64,000 nucleotides of DNA. It comes from Rhizopus arrhizus. Taxonomy: Eukaryota > Mucoromycota > Mucoromycetes > Mucorales > Rhizopodaceae. Location of the stretch: NCBI GenBank assembly GCA_024220505.1, contig JAKZZE010000005.1, positions 186,001 through 250,000 on the forward strand, read 5' to 3'. The notes under the pieces were generated by a model that made no database searches, was not told the DNA's origin, and saw only the letters and a program-made list of their open reading frames with translations. Below are positions 39,295 through 49,350 of the stretch, one piece after another (position 1 is the stretch's first letter; each line of letters begins with the position of its first letter). Position numbers and translations under genes: made by a program.

Positions 39295-40454
39295 ATGAAA
39301 AAAATTATTGTAAATGCTGTTCAACTCATATATTTTTTTGGTATCTTTTTTTCACTTGGTTCGCTTGCAGAATGTAATGGCGGTTCCCACCTTTGTGAAC
39401 GATCCTATAGTAACATCACTTATCTAATTACACACGACTCATATGCTCTATCACCAAATGTTGCAGCCACGCAGGAGGTACCGATTTTGCAGCAATTGGA
39501 CGATGGCGTCCGAGGCATTAAGTTGACGGCCGTTATCTCAGCACGAGATCGTTCTTCAGTACACCTCTGCCATACTTTTTGCGAAATACTTGATGCAGAT
39601 TCAGCTGTTAAAACTTTAAATAAAATAAGTTCTTGGCTAGAAAAAAACCCAAAAGAAGTTATTACAATCATGTGGAATAATCTGTATAATATTGAGGTCT
39701 CAAAGATTGCTCAATCATATGAAGCTAGTTCGATAATGCCTTACATATACACTCATAAGCAATCTGATCCTTGGCCAACACTTCAAGAGATGATTCAATC
39801 AGGAAAAAGAGTAGTGAACTTTATAGATGCTAAAGCTAACGAAGAGCAAATCCCTTGGTAAATATGCGTGTAAAGCTTGCTTCGATATACATATCTTTAA
39901 TTTTTTTATGTAGGTTGATGTACCAGTTCTCTAGAGTCTTTGAAACGCCCTTCGAAAACACGAATCCAAATGATTTCAACTGCAATGTTGATAGAATTGC
40001 GGCAGGAATTAACTCAAATGACATGATGTATGTCATGAACCACTTTTTGTATGGTGTGATTGATATTGGTCCATTCAAGATAGAAATACCACTGCGAAAC
40101 AAGGCAAAATTAATAAATAGTCAGCTACTAATTGATCATGCAAGCAATTGTACAGAGGTATTTCAAAGAAAACCCAACTTTATCGAAGTAGACTTTTATA
40201 CCGTTGGTGAGGCACTCTCACTAGTGGCTACTTTGAATGATGCAGAGTTTTCTGGCATAAACCTAGATGGAAAGTTTGTGGCAGCGGAACAATCAAATGC
40301 AGATTCCGAAATTCATAAAAGCAATTTATCCCCTACACAACATATTCTAATAGATAACACCAAAAGCGGCTCATCTTCATTACTTGCTTCTATTAGCTTA
40401 ACAAGAGCTCTTCCAATGTTTGCATTATTTTACGTGAATATCCTCTCAGCATAG
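39295..40454 (+). CDS. Secreted, probably GPI-anchored PI-PLC X-domain-like phosphodiesterase
   Basis: Exons 39295-39857 and 39914-40454, 367 residues. The N-terminus is a signal peptide (VNAVQLIYFFGIFFSLGSLA). The PLC-like TIM-barrel fold is suggested by ITHDSYALSPN with the first catalytic His, GVRGIKLTA, and VHLCHTFCEILDA with a second His, then WLEKNPKEVITIMW and FIEVDFYTVGEA. Conserved Cys residues (ECNGGSHLC) fit an extracellular enzyme. The C-terminus is hydrophobic after a Ser-rich segment (SGSSSLLASISL), typical of a GPI signal. Substrate is unknown; fungal members of this group are poorly characterised. Its start lies 113 bp after TVP23 on the same strand. Confidence 0.85.
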
Positions 40455-40599
40455 CATGATTATTTTGTCCTAATCATAGCCTGTCTGAACGCGATCATAT
40501 TACATATTTACTTGCTGTAGCCTATAGCTCTTATAAATAATAAACAGACAGAAAATACAAAAAAAAATTTACGTTCATTTTACCTCTCTAATAGTAGAG

Positions 40600-40788
40600 A
40601 TGATTCCTGTTAAAGATGCAGCAGCAAGAACTGAAATTGCTCTTTCTATTGTATATTATTTTCGAAAGATGTGGAACGAGACTCAAAAAATCCCTGAGAA
40701 GAAAAGAAGTTGCGTTAAAAAGGATGTGTTGAAAGACGAGGATATGTTTATTGTGAAAAATGATGATAGCTTTGCACCTATGACTTAA
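40600..40788 (+). pseudogene. Transposase N-terminal helix-turn-helix fragment
   Basis: A 62-residue open stretch starting MIPVKDAAARTEIALSIVYY with FRKMWNETQKIPEKKR. Its layout matches VPIKDAALKTGINEKSAYRF with KSQWQKTGEVPQQKKRGR in the better preserved element at 46.4-48.1 kb, so it is a dead fragment of the same transposase class. No catalytic part follows. Confidence 0.45.
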
Positions 40789-42534
40789 AATAGGTAAGAA
40801 AAGACGCCCAGAACAAATGCATTCATAGAATTTCTGGTAGCTTTACCTGTTTTTCTATCAAATTGATGCTACAAATGACAAAAATGTCTAGTATGTAATA
40901 TTATATGAATATCTTACTGGCCCAGTTCGTTCTTTGTTCCTTATCCTTACCTAACAATGCATTTTTTGATAAATTCCTTCTATTTCTTATTCAATCAAAT
41001 GTCAATTACAGTGACACAAACTCTTCAGGACATTTCTATGGGAATGCTTGCCGTTTATCAAATCATTCGACAAGAAGCCTTTCAAAACAAAAAAATATCC
41101 TTGGAGTTTCTACAAGATAATCTGATCCAAACGATGAACAGAGGAAAATTCTCAACTTTTTTCCCTCTGTTGCCTTATATTTTATTTAGATTCAACCTTC
41201 TAATAACCTATGTCTTGAACAGAACAAAGTCAATGTGTCCATTGGTGCCTTGACTGGCTTTTTGGATAATCAAAGTCTTATACTAACCATCCTAGTCAAT
41301 TACTTATCAAGAATCGCCAGTGTCTACAGATGCCAGAGTCTATTAATTGTTCTCTGCTCTCCCTCTTGAACATGCTATTGACGCATAAATCACATTTCTT
41401 TCAAAGTACCCTAATTGGTTTGTTCGGTGGCTTGCTACATGCCACAGTCTACATGAAATCAACAGTCTTTCTCATAATACTGAACCGCCATCACAACATC
41501 CACAACCAGGAAAAAGACTCTGTAATTGGTTACCTCGAAATCATAGCTAGTGTTTATTCACATAGCTCTCTTCTTACTTTCTTTCTTTCCGTTCTTTTCT
41601 ACTCTTGATTCTAAAGGAGAATTTTTTTTTCTTTTTGAGTTTCGCATTGTCCATGTCATATTTGGTAGCTATTATTTTGAAAAAGAACCTTTTAATTATT
41701 TTATAAAGCTATCAATTTAGCTTTAATTCTTTCTAATTTAATATCTAATTCTTTGTCAATTTTGCTTGTCAATGCTTTCTCGATCCTAAGTTTATTGTTT
41801 TATCTTTGAGCTGTTCTCAAATTTGCAGAAAAATATAGTACGCTTTCCATTCATGCTTTGAGACATTGTAAGAAATGAAAGGATTTGGATTTTGCATGAA
41901 TTCATGAGGCATTAAAAAAGTTCAGTATTTTACACAAAAGAGGTGATGATTAAAGAAAGACTCGTTTTCTAAATTCAAGGTGACCAGCTGAAAACTTTAA
42001 AGCTTTATATGAATTAAACGAAAGTGATGCGTCAATTTTAAAGAAAGAAAGAGCACCAATTTCCGTGTTTGTTGAGTTGTCTGATAAAGGAGGAGGAAGG
42101 ATTCATGTAATTATTCTCCTTTAACTTACTGTTCTTTTTGCCTTTATTGCATATACGATTGTCTGAGTACTTACTACAACCATTAGCAACAGCAATTCGA
42201 ACATCACAGTCCTTAAGTTTTTGCCTAAGGTAAAGCTAGAGAAATTTGTTACCAAATACTTTGAGTGTCTGGCTCTTATCGCTGACTGAAGATACGTAAG
42301 AACCCAAAAGGCCATCATGGATATCCCATTTCCGTCAAATAGGTTGAAACGCGCCATGCTACAATTCCCAAATGTGTTTCCATGGCGTAATTCTGTAATG
42401 AGCAGTGTCAAAAAAAATTGTTATTAAGTAACAATAACTTGGATACAATGCCGGTGCCTGGAACACCTTGAAATTGCTGTAGTTTTAAATGTATCCATCT
42501 TCTAAAAAAAAGGAATATCCTTCTGGGACACTCA

Positions 42535-42810
42535 CACGAAAACGACAAATCCATTGGGATCACTTCTGCGCTTCTCCAGATTAATAACAGCATCCTCAAA
42601 GGAAATGTTCTCGGCGTTATTGATTCTTTTGGCTTGATCATAAAGAGCTTTTCTTCTCATAAAAAATCTGGCTTCTGTTCTGTCTTTACACTCAAGTTGT
42701 TCCCAGCTTCTTCTCCAAGTCTTTGGCAGCAGACTCCCAATAACTCCAGCTGCGTACTCTTTCCAAACTTCGCTGACATTTTTTATGCTTCTATTGAGCT
42801 TCTATGAAGC
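42535..42810 (-). pseudogene. GCR1_C-like domain fragment (possible Crypton remnant)
   Basis: Minus-strand frame about 90 residues long: NRSIKNVSEVWKEYAAGV, then SWEQLECKDRTEARFFMRRK and ALYDQAKRINN, followed by EKRRSDPNGFVVFV and a stop. The VxEVWKEY ... FFxRRKxxYD pattern is that of the GCR1_C DNA-binding domain, which in fungi occurs in transcription regulators and in Crypton tyrosine-recombinase transposons. No recombinase domain is next to it, so it is taken as a relic. Confidence 0.5.
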
Positions 42811-44302
42811 TTGATTGTTGTTGTTGTTATTTTTGAATAAAGAGCTTTTGATTCGTTTAAAAAGATGATCAATCAGTTCTTAACGATGACTGCCTTGTAG
42901 GTCGTCCTGTTTAGATGCGACACTCTTTTCTAAAAACTTTGGCACTTTTTGTTTTGAATTGCGCCAGCTTAATTTTTTTCTTGTGCCATCATTTTTGCAG
43001 AAAATGTATTAGAACAGTGTCCAAATCAAACCATTTCTTTGAACAATTTGTTTTCAAAAGAGTGAGCAATAAAGTTGACTTTTTTGTGTCAAACCAATCC
43101 CTAAAGTTTGACCAGCATTTTCAAAAAATCGCCCAATTGACGGTGGAACAACTGTTAATGAATTTACTAAATGAACAAATCATGTAGGACAATGCACAAA
43201 ATGTTCAAGGTTAGACAAAACGCTTGCCTAGACAGGTTAAAAAATGAGCAGCATGATATCTAACTGAAACTGAACAGAGTAAAAGTCTTTTGACAGATTG
43301 AAGAAAAGCTTGAAGATCAATTTTTGCAATACCCTCAAATGGAATTTATTGACAAGTTTATCTTTATTAAATAATTACTTTTTAGATCGAATGTCTAGTT
43401 ACACATAAGCTCATTTTAAGATGATTTGACCCTTAGACAAGGATGCATATTAGTACATATATCATGTCTTGAACAAAAAGCCACTCGCAACTTTTTTTAA
43501 AAAAATGCTGTGATACTACAAAATATACAAGATCGTGCTCAGCCTTTTTTGTCCACACGACTAACAAGTGCCCTTCTATTACTAGTTCATGAGCAGTGGT
43601 CAATATATTACAGAAAATCTTGGAGCTATTACATGTTGAAGATAACGACGCATGCCAACATGTAATCATTTGTAACGGTTCATTCACTCATTTTTAAACC
43701 GTAATTTACACAAGGTTTCATTTTAGTAAAAGAAAAACGTAGAAGCCCATGATAAGTATATTATAAAATGAACCCTTGGACTATTTTATGATCATTTTCT
43801 TCCTGTAGTACAATGTCATTTTCTTTGATAGCAAGGTGTCTTTTGAAAACAAAGCAACATATGCTGTTCAACTATAAGGTTATGACAAAAACTTTAAAGC
43901 GCCCTTTTCCCATAGGGTATTGTTACAGTTGGTTTGAGCTTTGCGCCGGGAATAATATTGATTTTAATTCAAGATGACACCACATGTGCATTTCGGAAGG
44001 AATTCTTGTGTCATCAAAGCTTTTTTTTTTTTTTTAAAAAAAAATAGATTTCCATTGAGACAAAACACAAGCTCTACCATTGATCTAGAAATATGAATTT
44101 AAACTCATCACACTCTTTTACTAATAAGCAGATCATAATTAGACAAATTCAATCATATAGTATTTAAAAACCTTTTTTTTTTTACCTTTCTTTTTCTCTC
44201 TGGTTGCCAATCTTCAAAAATTAAGACAGCTATTTTTTTTTGCCCAACATTCTGCACAACAATCGTTCTACTCACTTAGCGTACGTCACGTCAGACATAC
44301 AC

Positions 44303-46008
44303 ATGGATTCATTGGACAAAAGGTCAACAAAGTCTTTAAGCGGCTATTATGATAAAGATGAACTTACAAACTATGAAGAATACAATGAAGATGACATTCC
44401 TATGTCCATGGAGGAAAAGGCGCTCGTCAGAAAAATTGATTTGTTTCTTATGCCCCTTGTTTGTCTGATCGATTTTTTTCAGGTATAAATAATATTTTTG
44501 GTCTAGATCAAAAGTTGTAATGAATCAATTTTAAAGTACATAGATAAAGCAACACTCACATACGCAGTTACTTTGGATTTCAATAAAGATTTGAAGTTGA
44601 CAGGATTCGAGTTTAGTTTTATTGCTTCTATCTTTTATCTAGGCTACTTTTTATACCAAGTAAGCAAAAGCATGATTCTTTGAATTACTAATAATGTTTT
44701 GAAATAAAATAGCTTCCGAATAATTACTTTTTACAAAAGGTGTCAATAAAAAAATACATTGGGTTTTTATTGTTTATCTGGGGGACTGTGATCGCCTGTA
44801 CTGCTGCTTGCAGTAATTTTGCTCAGGTGGCTGCCATGAGGTTTTTACTGGGTTTCTTTGAAGCTGGTATCTACCCAGCTTTGACTCTGTTGATTAGTAC
44901 ATTTTATCGAAGATCAGAGCAAGCAGCAAGGTTGGGCCTTTTTTGGGTTTTTAACGGTATTGCAACCATTGTTGGTGGTCTGGTCTCTTATGGTGTCGCG
45001 ACAATGGGCCCATCTTATGGTCTTTCTAAATGGAGATGGTATAGATATATAATACCAAATCATGCCAGCAATTAACAGATTATGTTTATATTCAAAAGGC
45101 TTATGCTTATTCTAGGCTGTGCCACTTGTGCCACTGGTGTTTTTAGCTACTTTTTCTTGATAGACAATCCAAAATCGTCTGTGTTAAAACTTAATGCTGA
45201 ACAAGAAATCCTAGTTGAAGAGCGCACTCGTGATAATGCAGTTGTTAGAACAACTACAATAAAAAAAGAGCAAATATATGAAGCTTTAAAAGAAATTCGG
45301 TTCTGGTGCTTTTGTATTTCCTGTTTTCTTATGAACTTACAAAATGGTGCAATGTCAGCATATGTTTCTCAAATTGCTCTCAATTTTGGCTTTACTGTAA
45401 TGATTATCCTTTATATCATTTTGTTTCTTTCTAGAACCACCCAATTAACATTTCATCTGTATCATTATAGGGTATTCAGGCTAGCTTCATCACATTAGGT
45501 GGTGGTGCGGCGGTCATTCTGTGGATTGGTGGATCTGTACTTTTGGCGCAAAGGATTAATCAAACTATATACGATTGCAATCCTTATGCTTATTGATGTT
45601 GTTGGCCTTATTTTGCTTTTGGTCATAACAGATGTTCGACTTAAGCTCATTGGCATTTATATTATGTGGGCTTATACAGGTGCTTATGTACTTATAGTAG
45701 CATCCATCTCAAATAATGTTACAGGATATACAAAAAAGATCTTTTATAACGGCATGTTCATGATATTTTATACAATTGGCAATTTTGTGGGTCCATTCTT
45801 GATGGTTGAAAACACCAAGCCTAGTTATGCGCCAGCTATTATCACGTACATTTGCTGTAACTTTGTCTGTGCTATTCTGGTATTGATTGCAAGAATGAAA
45901 ATGGCAGCTATAAACAAAAAAAGAATAGCAAATCCTTCAGCCGAAATAATAAACGTGGAAGATGACCTGACTGATATTCAAGATCCCAACTTTCTTTATC
46001 GCCTTTAA
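44303..46008 (+). pseudogene. MFS transporter, allantoate permease/Tna1-like (ACS family), frame broken twice
   Basis: Probable organic-anion/vitamin:proton symporter of the plasma membrane. Exons 44303-44482, 44537-44658, 44713-45038, 45079-45396 and 45471-46008. Family features: RKIDLFLMPLVCLIDFF, YIDKATLTYAVTL, FIASIFYLGYFLYQ, MRFLLGFFEAGIYPALTLLI, FFLIDNPKSSV in the central loop, and YNGMFMIFYTIGNFVGPF near the end. Two places break it: at the 45038/45079 junction the only visible splice creates a stop (TG|A), and at about 45566-45570 the frame moves by one base between LLAQRINQT and YTIAILMLIDVVG. Introns at the other junctions are clean. Two separate faults in an otherwise good sequence suggest recent pseudogenisation, although sequence errors cannot be ruled out. 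Confidence 0.8.
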
Positions 46009-46438
46009 TTATCATAATCTAAATATTTAAGCATTCATTTTCTTTTGCTATATCTAATTAAAGCTTCTATAGCATGATCGTATCATTTCTCTTTAAAATA
46101 GAAATGTTCCTTGTGTTGCAGTAAAATCCGACACTTTGATAATCGGAAACTTTTTTTTTTTGTGTTTATCGATTTTGCCTTTTCATACGAAAATATCCAT
46201 TTGTACAATGAAATCTGAAACATTGATTTTTTGTGAATAAACAGTTTAATATTTATTAAAACTCATCAGAAAGTAAATGGATATAAAAGTAATACAAATG
46301 CATTACACAATTTTTGTGTTTAATTGATTCTGTTGTTTCGTATGAACACAATGAAATATGAAACTCTGATGACAGCTACCGAGTAGGTGCCTTCAGCCAA
46401 CTTGTCTGGGTCGCAACTTTGTCATCCGCTTCATATTG
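46009..46438. other. Intergenic segment between the MFS gene and the Tc1/mariner element
   Basis: About 430 bp, AT-rich, holding the likely 3' end of the transporter transcript. It contains short near-repeats of the form ATCcGAaAC (46125-46150, 46208-46222, 46355-46365) that may be remains of another small element. No gene seen. Confidence 0.45.
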
Positions 46439-46440
46439 TA

Positions 46441-46479
46441 TTTTTCAGCAATTAAGAGACAGTCTCAGAGAAAATAAGA
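46441..46479 (+). repeat. Left terminal inverted repeat of the 1,634-bp element
   Basis: 39 bases beginning TTTTTCAGCAATTAAGAGAC, next to a TA target duplication. Confidence 0.9.
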
Positions 46480-46595
46480 GAAAATTTTAGATCAATTAAG
46501 AGAAAACTGACCAATAAAATAAGAGAAAAACTCAGGAAAAATTAAGAGAAAAAAAAAGGGCAATTAGTAGAAAGCTTATTTATGCTTTAATCTCA

Positions 46596-47979
46596 TTATA
46601 AGTTTTTCTCCAGGGCTAAGCACTTTTCAAAGAATCCGAGGGAATGGTGGATCCAACCTTGGCAGTCTTTCTTGGTTACCTTGGAGCAGGCATCCATGAT
46701 TCTGAGTGTGAGTGTCTCACCAGTTTCGAAAGTCTTTCTTTTGGCACCATACTTCACCTTCGACCAGAATAGCTCAATTGGGTTTAGGAATGGTGAGTAT
46801 GGTGGAAGATATGCACACCTATAGCCTCTGCTTTCTATCAAATTTCTTACTGTAGCTGGCTTATGTATGGGAGCATTGTCCATTACCAAGTAAAAGCCCC
46901 TCATATTGTTTCGGTCAAGAACATCCATCACATTACTCAAGTAATTTAGATAATGCTCGGCCCTTGTTCCAAATTTGGCTGTTGTTGTAACAACTTTACC
47001 ATCTACTCTTCTCTTCTTAGCTCCCGAAACCATTATTGGTTTTCTCAAAGAAATGTCAATAACGCCAGCACTTAAGATGGCACCAAGTATGGTTATCGTA
47101 GTGCCTTTTGAAGCAGGGACAGTTGCCTTAGCAGGTGCTCCCTTCTTAGACCAGCCACGAGTGCGTGTCATGTGAAGATTGAATTCTGCTTCATCCAAAA
47201 ATACGCAATTGTTTTCAAAGTCCATTTCTTTATCAGCTAGCCATTGAAGGATAGTCTCCTTTCTCTTGTTCAAAGTTCTTCTGAATCTCTAGTAATTGAA
47301 ATCTTCTCCAACTTCTTCATAGATAGTGCACAGCTGGTCCTAAGATGTCTGTATACTACGGATGGGCTTACAGAGAGACTTGGAAACTCTATGAGCAACA
47401 GCTCGTGTATTCCAGCTACAGTTGTAGTTGAACGCCCATCAACAAGGTTGATAATAAACTTTGAGTGCTTCTCAGTAAGCTCAGAGACAGTTCCCATTCT
47501 GCGTCCTCTTTTCTTCTGTTGAGGTACCTCCCCAGTTTTCTGCCACTGCGATTTGAAACGGTAGGCTGATTTTTCATTTATTCCTGTCTTTAAAGCTGCA
47601 TCCTTTATAGGTACCTGTTCAACTAACAGAGCAATAAGCTTGTTGATATCCTGCTGAGTGTATACACGTCTAGCATTGCTAGTGTTGTCTTTTTTTTTTT
47701 CAGTCAGGTCTCTGAGAGGCTTCTCTTCTTTCAAATCGCTCTCACTACTCTGTACATCAGCTTCATTTTCCTCCTCGTCCGAGCTATTACTGGGCTCATC
47801 ACCCTCGTGCCCTTCCTTCAGCTCCATCGCCGCATCTTTATCTAACTCCATGGCTGATGCAGTGATGTATTCTCCCACTTCTTTCTCATCATCGACATTA
47901 CACTAACAATAATCTCGGGTACAGCTTCAATATTATCGTCGCGTAGAGAGATCTCGTTCATATCATAGTCAATATCCAT
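46596..47979 (-). pseudogene. Tc1/mariner (IS630-type) transposase, two frameshifts
   Basis: From the ATG at 47979 the frame reads DIDYDMNEISLRDDNIEAVP, then shifts near 47905-47900 to VDDEKEVGEYITASAMELDK. An acidic region and a helix-turn-helix half follow (QDINKLIALLVEQVPIKDAA, INEKSAYRFKSQW), a second helical region, and a stop at 47270. The catalytic part is in the -1 frame from about 47273: VFLDEAEFNLHMTRTRGWSK (first Asp), YLVMDNAPIHKPATV (second), and YLPPYSPFLNPIELFWSKVK (third acidic residue). A one-base change at each of two points separates this from a single protein of about 455 residues. All three catalytic blocks survive, so the copy is only slightly decayed. Confidence 0.85.
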
Positions 47980-48035
47980 TTTTTGTTAATAATAGTGAGA
48001 AAAGTGCTTTCTACTAACTGTCCCTTTTTTTTCTT

Positions 48036-48074
48036 TCTTATTTTCTCTGAGACTGTCTCTTAATTGCTGAAAAA
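48036..48074 (-). repeat. Right terminal inverted repeat of the 1,634-bp element
   Basis: Exact reverse complement of 46441-46479, followed by TA. Confidence 0.9.
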
Positions 48075-48076
48075 TA

Positions 48077-49350
48077 CAATACAATATGATTTCCCGTGGC
48101 CGGAATAAACCACAGTCTTTTTCACTTGGATTTCAGACGGTTTTAGTTTATTTTTGAACAAAATGGTAGTCGGATATGTATAAAGATGACCCTAGTAGCT
48201 TTTTTCTTTTCAGGAATTAAAAGGAAATTATAAAATGCTAGGTGATTTGAACTGTTTGATAGTATTATTATTTCAAAGAAGAGAGTGATTTTTTGAAACT
48301 TTAATATGTGATTTGTGTATGACAACAATTTCTTTAATGTTTTTACATAATATGAAAAAAAAAAGAAGAAATTCAAAACTATTGAATTCTAATCATATAT
48401 ATTATACTCTGTTTGGTATAATGTATTATCTCAGTGTTTTATATCTTTAGTGTCAGCTTAGTTAATGATTCACAAATGAATTTTTGGTGCAAATGGAAAT
48501 ATCATTAAATAAATCTGTAAGTAAATGAAAATCGACGGAATTGAATCAACATTTTCTAAAATAAACTTTTTATGCTCATCATTGGGAATATTCAGGCGAA
48601 CACTGTTTGTACGCTTTTTTGAATGCTATCAGTCTCCTTACCATATTATAACTACCATATTTGCACTGTACAAACATATATTTCAAGCTGCTTTGTAGCA
48701 GCTAGCGTGTTCCAATCCGTCTCAAGTATCAGTTTAAAAATCTAACTTTTGCCTTGGTCATTGTACGTTGCATAAGCACGCTTTGGTATCATTTTTCTCA
48801 TGTAGATATCAATGTCAGTCGGTTCATTGACATAGCTGTATTGGGAAGGAGCGTACAAACAATTGCTATGCGAATTGGCGGTTTCAAGGGTAAAGCTTCT
48901 TCATCGATGGCATAGACCATGGACTCAGAACAGTCATACCCGTCAACATCATGACATTATCACTCTTTGTATATATATAAGACATTATGTAACGTCTGAT
49001 ATGTCATAATGCACTAAGGTTTCTGGGCTAAAACAACTTTTATCTATGCCAGCATGCGACTTCGATATTGACGAGGGGCAACTTTGATTTTGGAAAAGAA
49101 TATACATAATAGATTGCTTCGTATTATTATTAAATAAATATTGTTATATAACAAAAGAAGATAAGGGTGAATTCTGTAACTTTTCGATATTAAATAGTAA
49201 TTTTATAAAGCAATCGACAGATACAAGTATCGTTTGAACCTACTAAAATGATAAGAAATATGCACTATTATTGCTTTACTCAAAATCAATACTTACAACA
49301 TGGTTATCCTAAGATCAAAAAAAGTTATAAAAGCAAAATTAACCATGTAA
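48077..49350. other. Intergenic region, one possible decayed coding stretch
   Basis: About 1.27 kb. The minus strand at 48740-48960 reads as a broken protein-like piece (YAIDEEALPLKPPIRIAIVC in one frame, SYVNEPTDIDIYMRKMIPKR in another), which looks like a relic with a frame change. Nothing else was recognised. Confidence 0.4.

Larger units (their letters stand above)
40455..44302. other. Decayed region with transposon relics
   Basis: About 3.8 kb with no intact gene. Recognisable pieces are a transposase-like N-terminal fragment (40600-40788), a GCR1_C-like fragment on the minus strand (42535-42810) and a degenerate Tc1/mariner terminus (43126-43155). Remaining stretches (40957-41253, 41330-41608, 42915-43187) are open but motif-free. 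Confidence 0.5.
46441..48074. mobile_element. Tc1/mariner-type transposon, 1,634 bp, with intact termini and TA duplication
   Basis: The element is bounded by TA on both sides (46439-46440 and 48075-48076). The terminal inverted repeats are identical over 39 bases, starting TTTTTCAGCAATTAAGAGAC; the left end then carries extra copies of an AATTAAGAGAAAA-like motif that the right end lacks. It encodes a single minus-strand transposase reading frame with frameshifts. Clean termini and a target duplication point to fairly recent insertion. Confidence 0.9.

Noticed and set aside
47256..47275. Programmed -1 frameshifting to join the two transposase frames
   Set aside because: The overlap has no proper slippery heptamer in the zero frame, and a second frameshift exists upstream near 47900, so mutation is the simpler reading.
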